From the NCBI GenBank assembly GCA_031761405.1, contig JASEVX010000348.1:1-64000 (forward strand): a stretch of DNA of 64,000 bases, written 5' to 3'. The DNA is from Serripes groenlandicus. Its lineage: Eukaryota > Mollusca > Bivalvia > Cardiida > Cardiidae. The stretch's first letter is position 1. Each line of letters begins with the position of its first letter. This document shows, piece after piece, positions 24,946-35,565 of the stretch. A program made the position numbers and the translations under genes. The notes beneath the pieces are model-generated. The model was not told the origin of the DNA, made no database searches, and worked only from the letters and a program-made list of their open reading frames with translations.

Positions 24946-25775
24946 ACACTAGGGGGGCAAAATACTAACACAACTTTTTCAATTACACAATATACTGCAT
25001 AAGTTGTTGTTTATTACCATGGCCTTAGTGCTAGGTCACCCCTAATATCATCAAAACCAGATCTTAGCTCGCTCGCTCGTTTATAGATCTGATGGCTATA
25101 TCCTAAACAGGTCGTCTAAGACTGACCTTTGCGTCAGTCAATACAATTGTTGCTAACCAAATTCCTCAGTATAAAACAGGCACTATAGCCCATATCAATA
25201 AACGATACAAAGAATCGGAGATTGTCGAGTGCTCCTGTTGTATCGTGCGATTTAATTGAAATTAAAACCGAGCACGTGCTCATGAGTGTTTAAGTGTATA
25301 AGGTCAATACGAGACGACATTTCATGCAGGAAAGTCAAATAAAATATTCTTCCAGCGAAGATTTAAATGAGATTGAGGTCACCCCTATGCACGATTAGCT
25401 CAAGTTTTGGTGTGAGTACTTTTATAATGGACAAACTATAGTTTTTATTTTTTAAACATCACCTTGCATGTCAATCAAATGTGACGCCAGTGTCAGACAT
25501 TTACCTCTAATTCAAAATGCAATTGTCAGTTTAATAGGTTTAAATATCTTTAAACGACACGGATATGCTGTACTTGATAAAAGCACGAACTCACTGTGTC
25601 ACTGCACATATGCACACACACTATCCCTGATACAGACATAGCTTATTTGAGCCACACGACTTTTCAAAATGTGTGGATATAAAACCAGAATGATGAAGAT
25701 GCCGAAAATACATTTTCCTAAAATGTTTGCCAAGCAGACGACACCAAAAGTATCATATCAGCTAAACGGTTTAGT
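24946..25775. other. No gene seen
   Basis: AT-rich sequence with short repeat fragments, including 'gctcgctcgctcg' at about 25067 and a decayed 'gtataaggtcaatacgag' repeat near 25295 also found at 11364. No credible open frame. Confidence 0.5.
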
Positions 25776-25991
25776 ATTTGTTTAATTGGGGTTTAACGCC
25801 GTTTTCAACATTATTTCAGTTATTTCACGACGACAGTTCACTTATTCTTGATTGCAGGGTAAACGAATTAGTACTAAGCTAGAAAGTGTGCCTAGCCTAA
25901 GGGCACTCCACCAATACAGGTCAGGCCAGGGATCGAACCAGGGACGTCCGGTTCAAAATTTTCGACGCTAACCACTCGAGCACGGCGGATT
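25776..25991 (-). mobile_element. SINE family A, near full length
   Basis: On minus: 'gctcgagtggttagcgtcga' (A box region), 'ctggttcgatccctgg' (B box), body 'aggctaggcacactttctag', and tail 'gttgaaaacggcgttaaacc'. Confidence 0.87.
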
Positions 25992-26149
25992 CCACAACGG
26001 TTTATGAAACAAAACTGATAAATCACTTTTCATTGACATCTCTTCTAGACGTGCTTGTGTTGCCCCCTTTGGTAGGGTGACATTATATAAATAACACATT
26101 GCTTTGAATAGTTCTGTCCAATTAAAAGCAATTTCTTATTTATTTTATT

Positions 26150-26395
26150 ATACCAAAAAATAATAAAATAATAAATAATAAAACAATAAATAATAAAATA
26201 TAAATAATAAAATTAAAATTATTTTATGATCTGTAAAATGTTTCATAGCACAACAGTACAACATAGAGAGCTCTACATGTCTAGTTTTAATGAGTTTCAT
26301 TAACATCCTACCTGCCTGTAAACAAATTTGCATACGGCCGTGAGACAGTAAAAAATTTGCATACCGCCGTGAGACAGTACAAAAACTGTCTCATG
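26150..26395. repeat. (aataaa)n tract followed by a 28-bp duplication
   Basis: About 65 bp of 'aataataaa' repeats (26150-26216). Then at about 26331-26395 'gccgtgagacagta.aaaa' is present twice, with its inverse 'actgtctcatgg' immediately after. Confidence 0.75.
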
Positions 26396-26481
26396 GTCAC
26401 GTGGTACATTTGTCTTCACAGTAAAAATAGCAACTTTTTGTCAATGGGAGTTTTATATGGACAATGAAATTGAGGTATAAT

Positions 26482-26643
26482 TATATAACATAACACTTTC
26501 CGAAACACAGACACATTTCCATGCACGTGCATCGGACGATATCTTAAAACATTTTGGCAAAAGTATCAATTGCTCATGGTCAGCAATTTCTCTTTCTGCT
26601 TCAAAGATTTCAACTCGATCCAATAATGTTTACAGAGAGTTTC
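26482..26643. mobile_element. MITE family copy, left half, split by a LINE
   Basis: Runs from 'acataacactttccgaaac' through 'aacattttggcaaaagtatc' to 'tttacagagagtttccata', where it stops. The uninterrupted copy at 56340-56500 continues 'ttattgcctggatatt'. The continuation reappears here only at about 30655 (ataattgcctgtgtatt), so 4.0 kb has been inserted. Confidence 0.82.
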
Positions 26644-27665
26644 CATAGCTTTGATATTATAGGCTTAATGGAAACATGGAGTAAAGCTAAGGGAGAACAT
26701 GACGGCTTTTTACATGACTACAGGCATTTCGATTGTGTACGGGAAAAAACAAACTCTTGTTTTAGAAACAATGGGGGAATAAGTGTATTTGTTAGGGAGG
26801 AGTTGATTTGTAATGGTTTTGTTAAACAGCTAGATGTTAACTTTTCAGATTGTATTGTACTTTACCAAAACACAAGTATGTTTGAATCACTAAACGACAG
26901 TATATTATTTATTACATATGTATCTCCGGAAGGGTCGCCTATTTATAGAGGTACTGAAGAATCAGATGGTATTTTACTGTTGGAGAGAAAAATAGCACAG
27001 CTTCGCACTGACTATCCCGAATGCTATATGTATATAGCGGGTGATTTGAACGCAAGAACAAGTGACTTATCCGATTTTACTCCTGATGACTCACTTGATT
27101 TTGTGTTCAATACGAATACAGATTACGCCGATGATTGTTTTAATATGCCACGTAATACACGCGATAAAGATAGGCTGAATATGTTTGGTAAATCGCTGAT
27201 AGAACTTTGCTGTACGCATAATATGCACTTTTTAAATGGACGAATGTTTGATGACGCGGAGGGCCATATTACTTGTATAGCAAATGGCGGTCACAGTCGT
27301 GTTGACTATCATATTGCCTCGTCCGAATTATTTCCCTTTGTATCGTTTTTCAAAGTTGAAGAAAATGATGATTCAGATCACTTCCCTGTCTCAGCTATTT
27401 TAACTTTCAAACATAAGGAAAAATTTAAAACTAATTTAAATTCTTCCGATGATTCTTCTCTTACAGATTATGATCATTATAGGTGGAATGAAAATAAAAA
27501 AGATGAATTCCGAAATAAATTTACTGAAAAACTACAAGGTGTATATGTCGATCTTGTATGATGTAAATAATGCTGTCTCATGTATTCTTGATTTATATAA
27601 ATGTATTTTATGATAAATTAAATGATTTATGTCATTGCGGTGTATCAAAATTAATAGATTCAATA
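26644..27665 (+). pseudogene. LINE remnant: apurinic-type endonuclease domain (5'-truncated)
   Basis: The frame from 26644 opens with FDIIGLMETW, the catalytic-Glu block of APE-type endonucleases of non-LTR retrotransposons. Further on are AGDLNARTSDL (Asp/Asn block, about 27035-27070), SRVDYHIAS (27295-27320) and the catalytic SDHFPV (27376-27393). The endonuclease N-terminus (the NIRSL-type start) is missing because the element is 5'-truncated inside a MITE. The frame shifts near 27560 but homologous sequence (CILDLYKC, NDLCHCGVSKL) continues to about 27665, where a separate insertion begins. The reverse transcriptase follows at 28130. The first 30 codons of the open frame come from the host MITE, not the LINE. 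Confidence 0.9.
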
Positions 27666-27671
27666 AAAACT

Positions 27672-28122
27672 ATTTAGTGGATCTGCGTTGTCAAAAGTCG
27701 TTAAGAAGAAACGACGCCTTCATTTAGGTCACATCAATCAGGAAAACGATAAACGCTTTTCTCTGGAAACTATCTGTTACCAATAACCAATCAGCGAGCA
27801 GCTATCACGCGTCTCTTCAGTGTGTGGAATATTTCGGTCGACGCAGTTCCTTTGATAATCGAAGATAACCACCTCCATCCCTTTCCTCCACCGCTCTAAA
27901 TATAATTCCCTTCATCACACACTTAACCCGACATACTGGTCGCGCTCTCTGATTGGTACTTGGTTTATTATTCAATTGTTGTTACTATTGCTCTACTATT
28001 TCATTGTTAATTATGCTTGATTTAGTTGCCGGGCAGGCGCTTTTTTGTCCTGCCCAGATATGTTAAAAATTATGTAACATGTTATCTAACCGGCATTAAA
28101 AAATAGAATGCCCTATAAAACT
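27672..28122. mobile_element. ~440 bp insertion inside the LINE, with 8-9 bp target duplication
   Basis: The LINE is interrupted after 'ataaaaact' (27663-27671) and resumes after 'ataaaact' (28115-28122), consistent with a target-site duplication. The insert has no open frame, contains a short G/C hairpin (gggcagg ... cctgccc, near 28033-28057) and ends in 'attaaaaaatag', which would suit a short retroposon. I cannot assign it to a family and see no clear tRNA promoter boxes. Confidence 0.55.
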
Positions 28123-28129
28123 CTGCAAT

Positions 28130-29930
28130 TTGTATGCGGGTGAACAAAAAATTAAGTAGCGATGCTAATGCTGTTCAACCACAGTGGTGGGATTCTGACT
28201 GTAATGTTGCTAAGCACGAAAAGTATTCGTTTTTAAGAAGATATCGCTCTTCAAATAACCACAGTGACTTTATAAACTATAAGGTTTCTCGAAACAGATT
28301 TAAAGCTTTATGTCGTAAGAAAAAACTTCATTTTCAATCTCAGAAAAGACACTCTCTTATAAGTGTAAGTAATAAACCGAAAGAGTTTTGGTCTATGGTA
28401 AAAGGCACATTATACTCTTTAAAAACAATGATACTTGTACTCCCGTAGAAGATAATCCAATTTATTATAATGAACAAATGGACTTCTTATTAAATTCTGA
28501 AATATCTCCAGAGGAAGTACAAAGAGGTCTAATAAAATTAAAAACTGGCAAGGCACATGGTAAAGATGGCATATCAGCTGTATTTTACAAAAATACTCTG
28601 CAAGAAATTAGTCCAATCGTAGTGAAACTATTCAACAAAATACTTGAAACGGGAATATTCCCAGAGTCATGGTCTGAAACTTTAATATTACCAATCCATA
28701 AATCTGGTTCTAAAAATGATCCAGGTAACTACAGAGGGATCTCTCTTCTTAATAGTATGTATAAAATATTTTCATTCATTGTGAATGACCGTTTAACGAC
28801 CTGGTCGAACCAGTTCGAAATTATACACGAATCACAATCGGGTTTTAGGGCCGGATATTCTGCGATCTGTCTTCTGTCTTCAGAGCATGGTTCAAAAGTA
28901 TATATCTAAGCCTGGTGGTAGATTGTATGTACTTTATGTTGATTTCCAAAAAGCTTTTGACTCCTTGAACCATTACAAACTCTTTACATGTCTAAATAAA
29001 AAGGGTATAACTGGAAAATTCTTCAAGATTATTTTATCGATGTATTCAAATATAAAGGCGCATGTAAAAATAGACTCAATATTGACGCATCCTATTCTAT
29101 GTAACATGGGATTGAAACAAGGTGACTCAAGTTCTCCAATAATGTTTAATATCTATATAAATGAATTGTGTACTTATGTTAAACAAACATGTAACGCGGG
29201 CATTTTCATAACAAATGATATTCCTGATATATTTTGTTTATTATTTGCAGACGATGTAGCGAATTGTGCGGACACTGCCGTCAATTTGCAAAAGCAACTA
29301 AATACCATAGATAAATTTTGTATAGAAACAGATATGGTAGTTAACCTTAAAAAGTCTGAAATAATTGTTTTTAGAAACGGAGGCCCATTAAGAAAGTATG
29401 AACGTTGGGTTTATAGGGGTGAACATATAAAAGTAACTTCAACATATAAATTTATGGGTTTACTATTTACACCAAAGTTATCCTAACATTCAGCAACAAC
29501 AAAAGCACAGGCCCGTAAGTCTCTTTATCAAAGCAAGCGATTTGAAAAACCTTTTGGTAAATTTTGTCATAAAGAATATTTTAAAATTTTCGATTCTATG
29601 GTTATTCCAATACTTACATATGGGTCAGAGATTTGGGGCTATGAAACTAAAAAATGTGTAGAACAAATCCAGACACAATTCTGTAAAAACTTTCTTGGTA
29701 TCAATTCGTCTGTAAATGACGCAATGGCATTGGGTGAATGTGGGAGATTTCCTCTAGCTATAAATTACCACATTAAATTTATCAAATACTGGGTAAGACT
29801 GATTCATATGGATCCTAACAGATATCCAAAATAGTGCTATTTAATGCTTAAGAAGTATGATGATATTGATAGAATTAATTGGGTTACAAAAGTTAGAGAA
29901 TTACTATTTAAGTATGGCTTTGGTTTTGTG
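28130..29930 (+). pseudogene. LINE remnant: reverse transcriptase domain (frameshifted, 3' truncated)
   Basis: Same element as 26644. Blocks in order: KARHGKD-type thumb leader (KTGKAHGKDGI, about 28540), NYRGISLLN (28725), QSGFRAGYS (28838), YVDFQKAFDSLNH (28937; motif A), GLKQGDSSSP (29113), LFADDV (29242; motif C), then the C-terminal PILTYGSEIWG (29605) and CGRFPLAI (29738). Frames change near 28428 (loss of one A in an A run) and near 28870, and a TAA interrupts at 29484. It stops at about 29930 in mid-domain: the related LINE at 58797-60614 continues for another ~180 codons. The 3' loss is unusual for a LINE and coincides with the start of the hairpin array. Confidence 0.92.
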
Positions 29931-30260
29931 ACCTACGATCTACGACCCAAGTCAACCGATTCGCAATGTTTTTATGTGGTTGAGCTACGATCTACGACCC
30001 AGCTCAACCAATTCATAATGTTTTTAAAGTGGTTGAGCTACGATCTACGACCCAGGTCAGCCAATTCAGAATGTTTTTAAAGTGGTTGAGCTACGATCTA
30101 CGACCCAGCTCAACCAATTCAGAATGTTTTTAAAGTGGTTGAGCTACGATCTACCACCCAGCTCAACCAATTCAGAATGTTTTTTAAGTGGTTAAGCTAC
30201 GATCTACGACCCAGGTTAGCCAATTACATTTTTTGGTTGAGCTATGATCTACGATCTACG
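29928..30260. repeat. 53-bp tandem array, each unit a hairpin
   Basis: 'ctacgatctac' recurs about every 53 bp from 29935 to 30250 (six-plus units). Each unit contains 'ggttgagct' and, about 14 bp later, its inverse 'agctcaacc', so every repeat can fold on itself. The array replaces the 3' end of the LINE and is followed at once by a larger foldback. Confidence 0.88.
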
Positions 30261-30274
30261 CGCTAACTTCACAC

Positions 30275-30582
30275 ACCTAAAACAAAGGTAACCTTTTTAT
30301 TTCTGCATCATTTTTAAAGAAACATGGTGCAGTCTACGCTTCTTACAGAACCCTATCTCCGGTTTGTAACGGTTTGATTACTGGTTTAGTTTCTTCAAAC
30401 ACTTCGACGAACTTTTTCTCAAAACTGGATTTTGAGAACAGGTTCGTCGAAGTGTTTGAAAAAAAACTAGATCAACAATCAAACTCCTGTAAAAAACCGG
30501 AGATAGGAGATTGTAAGCGACGTAGACGTTTCATTAAAACGGGTGAAGAAATAAAAAAAAGTTACCATTGTTTTTACTTCTT
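30275..30582. mobile_element. ~300 bp foldback (long imperfect palindrome)
   Basis: The inner arms 'ttcaaacacttcgacgaac' and 'gttcgtcgaagtgtttgaa' are perfect. Further out, 'cctatctccggttt' pairs with 'aaaccggagatagg', then 'tctacg' blocks, and the outer 'aaacaaaggtaac' pairs with 'gttaccattgttt'. Almost the whole element folds into one stem. The 77-codon open frame inside is a by-product. Confidence 0.85.
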
Positions 30583-30654
30583 ATCTAGAGCAATTATTGC
30601 TGTCTGACGACGCAAATATGACGTCAAAAGTCACGTGGTATACACACACTGCAT

Positions 30655-30985
30655 ATAATTGCCTGTGTATTTACAAAGTCGTCTGCATACTAACTGTATT
30701 GGGGAGAGTTATATCTCTGTGAATATACCCAAAATGTGAATATAGCCAAAACTATCTCGAGTTAGCTCACAGGGACATTGCTCCCCTAAAAATAGATATG
30801 CATAGCATCGGATTTTGAGGCTTGAACAAGTAGTAATTGCTCTTGTTAAGCAATTACTCCTTTGATCACAATATTTATTAACGCTATCCAAACATTTTAC
30901 TTTCATTTACAATTGGGTTCCATAGTACTGCTATGATATATTCAATGTCGTCTGCTGCAGAACAGCTGTATATACAATCAAAGTA
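30655..30985. mobile_element. MITE right half (30655-30725) and a second MITE copy (30820-30985)
   Basis: 30655 resumes the copy broken at 26643 with 'attgcctgtgtatttacaaa' and 'gtcgtctgcat'. The second copy has the centre 'taattgctcttgttaagcaa' and right arm 'aatgtcgtctgctgcagaac'. Confidence 0.75.
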
Positions 30986-31079
30986 CTGAAAGTACTGGTA
31001 ACGAATTATTTTGAAAATGTAATTAATAATTGCATTTGATCATGTTTTTTGTTTGTTTTAAACTTGCTTTAAAACTTAG

Positions 31080-31262
31080 TAGTTTGTTTAGCTCGACTAT
31101 TCGAAGAATATGAGAGCTATAACAGTCACTTGTGCGTCGGCGTTGGCGTTGCAACTTTGGTTAAATTTTGAAACTTCACTCACTTATTGGACATCATCAA
31201 ATGACCTTGCAGGACAAGTCCCATAACTCTATATCAGATTTTGACACAATTATGCGCCTTTT
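31080..31262 (+). repeat. Dispersed bivalve repeat
   Basis: 'tattcgaagaatatgagagc', 'gtcacttgtgcgtcggcgtt', 'cacttattggacatcatcaa' and 'ccttgcaggacaagtccca'. Inverse copies lie at 51050-51330 and, partly, at 45440-45600. Confidence 0.8.
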
Positions 31263-32545
31263 CTAACTTAAAATTTTAGTTAGAGTTGTGCATGCATGTT
31301 GACCTTCCTTATTGTGGGATGATGGGCTTCCTGCAGTGATTCACTCTTTAATAATTATTTTAGGGATTGAAACATATTTGACCCAAGTAATTATCTGGAG
31401 CTCTGTATCAAAAGATGCCAACAGATTTGTGGAAGTATCGTTGTGCAATTCTATTTGTTTCCTTAAGATGATAGAAGAAAAATAAAATGACAAATAACAC
31501 TTAAACGCACACAGGGAAATCTCACCGTTTTGTCTCCGTTTCCAACTTGAAAACGATGTTCTAATTATGGACCATTAATTTATATTTATCAGCCATTCGG
31601 GCAAAGGTGCGCGTCAAAATGCTTGTTTTATCAAGAAAAGCGTCTATTTGTGGGAAAGAGTTAAGTATGCTTGTCATTATCTATTTTTGTTACCATCTGC
31701 AACATGTTTGTCACGATGCATTTGATTTATCAGGGTATTCATACCATTACAGTATTGTCTATTCTTACTTGAACACATTTAACCCTTCCAATGGATTAAA
31801 GTCAGGTCTCCAGAATGATTCATTGGTATGCGAATTAAATATTAAATAATATTGGTAAATCACTTAATCTTGATGAACTTTATTATTTGAGGGACACATT
31901 GTGTATAACTAGGGGAGAAAAAAACAAAATACATCACTGCATCAGTCAAAATCATCCACGGGAACTCCCGTATGCAAAGATCGATTGTTTTGGGGGGAAC
32001 TTTTTCATGATGTTTTCTTTAAATTGGCCGTTGTTTATTTACCATGTCATTGATTATATTATTAAAAACGTATTCTGCTATTGCAGAACTCAGCAGTTCT
32101 TCCATTTTGATATATTTTAATAACGAACCAGGTTTAATTGGTTGTGCAGACGGATCTTTTTCGCTTGAAGCAGACATTATTTGTGTATAAATTCCGAAGC
32201 GTGAGAACTCGTTGTACCGTAAAAACTGCACATACCGGTGAAGTAGGCGAATTACATCCGGTGTTAGGGTAATTTATTTGACCGCGATTATATTTAACGA
32301 TCGGGATTTCTCTGGAAAATACGTCACTTTCATTTTGTCTTATGATTAAAACGACGCACAGAAAATGTTCTATATTCGTTATTCCGGATTTAAATGCGTG
32401 ATACGACGAACAGGAAATATTTTCATTCGTTTTTCCTGCATTTCAATGCGGTGATAATGTATTCACGCACCTTAACTGGAGCAGATACATTGCTCTACAA
32501 CGTTGGGTCGAAGGTCAGGTTTGCTAGCGTTACATAATGGGCACC
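31263..32545. other. No gene seen
   Basis: AT-rich sequence. 31590-31665 has a MITE right end (agcgtctatttgtgggaaag). 32320-32470 holds a loose repeat of 'gattaaaacgacgcacagaaa'-like text. No coding homology recognised. Confidence 0.45.
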
Positions 32546-32547
32546 TG

Positions 32548-32860
32548 TTAACTACGTCACTCACTAGTCAATGGGCGTACAACTCAAAATTCATACATGC
32601 CTGCAGACACATGAAATATATGCCTTTATTATTAAATTGATATTCTCTTGAGAATTGATTCTCTGTGTTGATTCGGCATATCTGTGAGATTTACATGGTT
32701 CTTCAGCATGGGTTCGACTTCCGTTAACTACGTCACTCACTAGTGAATGTGCATATAACTAAAAATTCATACGCTTGCCGACAAATGAAATATATATGCA
32801 TTTACTGTTAATTTGATATTTTCTAGACAATTGATTATCTATGTTGATTCGATAGTATAA
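32548..32860 (+). repeat. 177-bp direct duplication
   Basis: 'ttaactacgtcactcactag' starts at 32548 and again at 32725, and similarity runs for about 130 bp each time, ending 'tgttgattcg'. Confidence 0.88.
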
Positions 32861-33464
32861 ATTTGACTTCACTGTATTGAAAAAACACGTAGAAGTCATT
32901 TTAATATCGAAAAAATACTAGGACTATTTAGGTGCAGCTAATGTGTATTCTAAGCGGAAGTGTAGTTTAACCGTGACTTCCGCAAAGCAACACGATCGCT
33001 TTAACCGCATTATTTTTTGAGAAAAAATAATTCGTTAAAAATCATTATTGTATTAACAGAGATATTTCCATATTACTGCCGGGATATTTTAGTCCTCACT
33101 TTTCCGAATAAAGACATCTTTCGTCTGACGCAGTTTATGATAATATTCCAAGTAATGCAAACATATTTGAAGATATCCAATTTACTGATTGAGTCATAAA
33201 ACAACATGTCAACAAAGAAATGAAAGCGAGATCAAATTTTTACTTTGTTGCATTTTTTCCATGGTTGTTTTACTTTTTAGAAAACTACGAAAAAGTTAAA
33301 TTCAAATCTCGAATGTATAATTATAATTAGTCAAAACAAGATAAAGATAGATAAAAATCCGATTATTGAAGAGTTCATAACTCTAAACATACGATATATA
33401 GTATAACAAAGAATAGTTGCATACGACCCAGTAGAATCCTAATTATTACGACACAGTCTTATTA

Positions 33465-33665
33465 TCACGCATTTGCAGCAGACGGTCATGTGAAAACATT
33501 GCGTCAGATGGAGACATTCATCACCGTGAGCAATTTCTCCATTAAAAAACATTGTATTCAACTCTATCAAATAGTAACACCTGCATTTACAGAGATATTC
33601 CATATTTTTGACAGTATATTTTCAAAGTCGTCTGCTTCACATTACCTGTATGGGGGACATGGTTA
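33465..33665. mobile_element. MITE family copy within duplicated block A
   Basis: 'cgcatttgcagcagacggtc', the centre 'accgtgagcaatttctccat', 'cagagatattccatattt' and 'caaagtcgtctgcttcac'. Orthologous to the copy at 57360-57545, so the MITE landed before the block was duplicated. Confidence 0.85.
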
Positions 33666-34265
33666 ATTATCGGGACGCACTTATACATTTAAGTGTATCT
33701 TTAGTTGATATTTACCTGATTAAAACCTGCTCATGAATATTGAAATATATAGGGTCAAATGGAGACGTCCTTTATGCGATTTCTTTTGTGTGTACCTAAC
33801 AGTTGTAGTATGATTGATAAATTCGGTACTGTTACCTTAACAAGTCATTCATTTTGTTATTTCCGCTAGAAACACATACACACATCTAACAGTGCTGTAG
33901 GAAAATCTGAATACACCAAGGTCTCAAAATCCCATATCTCATTAAAACCAGATATACACTTCGTTGCTGTAGCAAATACACTGCGAAGTAGTTTTGTCTG
34001 ATTTTAATGAGACAAAAAGATTCGTTTACATTATAGTTCTGTTTATTTTATAAATAAAGTACTGTTAAACAATGATATTACCAGAGTCTTTCATTATATA
34101 TACTTGATTTTCTATTAATATGCACCTGCTTTCCGTTGCTTATAAATATTATGTTGTAGTTTTTTAGTCCAAATTAAGTACGCCGAAATGTATCTTGCAC
34201 GTAAGAGAAGAACGAAGCATAATCGTAGTTTTAAGTAGAAAACGCATGTATTCGCCATATATAAT

Positions 34266-34455
34266 CTAAATTGATAAAAGGTTTAATTGGTCAATATCCG
34301 CGTCAAGCTGTTCGTCAATCTCTCTTGTTAGTTGTTCCATAATCTTTCTATCTATATTTTCTCTTTCCTTTCTATTATCGATAACAGAATGATCGTTTTC
34401 GTCGACAAAGCGAAGAATCGGTTCCCATGAGTAGTAAAGGAAGGTATAATGGAGC
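34266..34455 (-). pseudogene. AID/APOBEC-like deaminase, C-terminal stump
   Basis: Minus-strand codons from about 34450 to the stop at 34266 encode YYSWEPILRF, then a charged helix with ENDHSVIDNRKERENIDRK and EQLDADIDQLNLLSI. This aligns with the C-terminus of the deaminase at 62897-63567 (KKSWKPILHCF, IDYRKQREEIDRMILKQL, and in the shifted frame DELVAIIDEINL). Upstream of about 34455 the similarity ends and a cluster of 'ggtctaccctcc' foldbacks begins, so the catalytic core is absent. The open frame seems longer (start 34526) only because it runs into that repeat. The stump is in good frame to its stop, and its 3' flank also matches the other copy (attatatatggcg). Confidence 0.72.
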
Positions 34456-34885
34456 ATTTTGTGAATGCCCCGGTCTACCCTCCTTTGGAGTGTATTCCGT
34501 CTCCAAAGGAGGGTAGACTGTGGCAAGTCCCGCTCTACCCTCCCTATAAAGGCGATTTAAAGAGGAAAGGTACGTAGGGAACTTGGGGCATCTACATAGA
34601 CCGTGACATTTTGTTTCATCTCCTAGGGAGAGTAGACTGGGGCATGTCCAAGGAGGGTAGACCGGGGCATTCGCATGCCACAGTCTACCCTCCTTTGGAG
34701 ATGAAATACCCTCCTTGATAGGGTAGACCGTGGACTTAGTCGTTTTCAGGCCATTTCTGATGTTGGACTTAGTCGCTTTTTCAATGGGTAGTTAAATAGG
34801 ACATAGATGGGACCTGCTGGGCCTCTATAAAGGATAGACTGGGGCATTTTGCAAAAATGTCCCAGTCTACCCTCCTAGGAAGATA
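34456..34885. repeat. Cluster of inverted 'ggagggtagactggggcat' repeats
   Basis: At least eight copies of 'ggagggtaga.(c/t).ggggcat' in both directions. Pairs such as 34472-34497 'gccccggtctaccctccttt' with 34500-34525 'aaaggagggtagactgtggc' form adjacent hairpins. Others face each other at 34635-34700 and 34845-34880. The cluster abuts the truncated deaminase. Confidence 0.85.
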
Positions 34886-34965
34886 GATTTTTTCTGACCG
34901 ATGTTAGACTTAGTCGTTTTTTCATTGACAATTTGAAAAAGTTTAACTTTCTAAGTATGTGGAAT

Positions 34966-34981
34966 GGCCCTGAAAAGGGCC
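34966..34981 (-). terminator. Histone-type 3' stem-loop after the small gene
   Basis: On minus: GGCCCTTTTCAGGGCC, a six-bp stem with a TTTC loop. It fits the metazoan replication-histone 3' end consensus GGYYYUUYUNARRRCC at every position, 19 nt past the stop at 35000. A purine-rich 'ttagaaagtt' follows about 12 nt later, where a histone downstream element would be. Confidence 0.6.
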
Positions 34982-34999
34982 GTTTTTGTTTTTTGGGTG

Positions 35000-35253
35000 T
35001 TAAAGTCGAGTGGCATTGACATACCAATTTCCCAACGAAGTACCTATTAGAACTGCAAGGAGACAGAACTCATAAGAAGCTTTTGCCATCATCACCCTAA
35101 CTAAATAAATCGCATCTGGTTGACGAATTGTATCAATTTCCCGTGGTAGTCTCCGATTAACGTATAATTCAGTAAATAAAATATATTATGCAGTCTTCGA
35201 CCAACGTCAATTAAATCAATGGGGACTTTTAACACACCTCTGCATAATTCCAT
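35000..35253 (-). CDS. Unrecognised small protein with histone-style promoter and 3' end
   Basis: ATG at 35253 opens MELCRGVLKVPIDLIDVGRR...; this frame closes at 35101. A second frame, overlapping it and reading ...RLPREIDTIRQPDAIYLVRV... AKASYEFCLLAVLIG..., runs to a stop at 35000, just before the stem-loop. A single indel near 35140-35165 would join them into one protein of about 84 residues. No family recognised. The reason to take it seriously is context. It has two CCAAT motifs, a TATAAATAG box and a CATTC cap site upstream, and a perfect histone-type stem-loop downstream. The product is not a core histone or H1. It lies on the same strand as, and directly downstream of, the gene at 35566. 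It could also be a short protein with an unrelated downstream open frame. Confidence 0.4.
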
Positions 35254-35275
35254 GTTGATGTCGATGAGTTAAAAA

Positions 35276-35386
35276 GAATGTATAGATTGAAAATGACGTT
35301 CTGCTATTTATACCGTTAGGACGGATTGACCTACGTTTTGACTGAGAATTAAGTTTGACCAATGAAATAACTGAACGTTATCCAAT
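35276..35386 (-). promoter_or_regulatory. CCAAT/TATA/CATTC promoter
   Basis: Reading on minus: ATTGG at 35386-35382 and 35363-35359 (inverse CCAAT), TATAAATAG at 35312-35304, then 'tacattc' with CATTC at 35280-35276, about 24-28 nt below the TATA box. ATG follows at 35253. TATA plus CATTC is the usual arrangement of invertebrate replication histone genes. Confidence 0.5.
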
Positions 35387-35526
35387 GAAAAGTTGTGGGA
35401 TACAAACTACTACATTTCCATTTTTGTTCAACTACTTTTTGCGAAGGGATTAAAAAACAAAATGTATTTCAGGAGGGGGAAGAACTTTGACCATTTGAAA
35501 AGTTGAACTTTTCGAGATATTTGGTT

Positions 35527-35542
35527 AGCCCTAAATAGGGCT
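35527..35542 (-). terminator. Histone-like 3' stem-loop after the 35566 gene
   Basis: On minus: AGCCCTATTTAGGGCT, a six-bp stem with a four-base loop, 24 nt past the stop at 35566. It differs from the histone consensus only at the outer pair and one loop base. The following sequence (tatctcgaaaagttcaactt) resembles that after the 34966 stem-loop (tacttagaaagttaaacttt), so the two 3' ends look homologous. Confidence 0.5.
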
Positions 35543-35565
35543 GTTGTGATCTTATAGATGATCTA

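Larger units (their letters stand above)
30655..34455. repeat. Duplicated block, copy A (partner at 56340-63290)
   Basis: Collinear, diverged matches to copy B include: 'ctatctcgagttagctcacagggac' region (30755 / 56517), 'cacaatatttattaacgctatcc' region (30868 / 56960), 'aaagacatctttcgtctgacg' region (33110 / 57055), the MITE at 33465 / 57360, 'gggtcaaatggagac' (33752 / 62398), 'cacatacacacat' (33870 / 62550), and the deaminase C-terminus (34266 / 62897). Copy A carries extra sequence at 31.0-33.0 kb and lacks the nested LINEs present in copy B. Confidence 0.85.

Noticed and set aside
29928..30260. Possible CRISPR or attC-like array of hairpins
   Set aside because: Repeat and spacer are both conserved in each 53-bp unit and there are no associated genes; a tandem repeat explains it.
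34266..34526. 86-codon frame starting at 34526 as a complete protein
   Set aside because: Its first ~25 codons translate the 'ggtctaccctcc' foldback repeat; only the part below about 34455 is deaminase-like.
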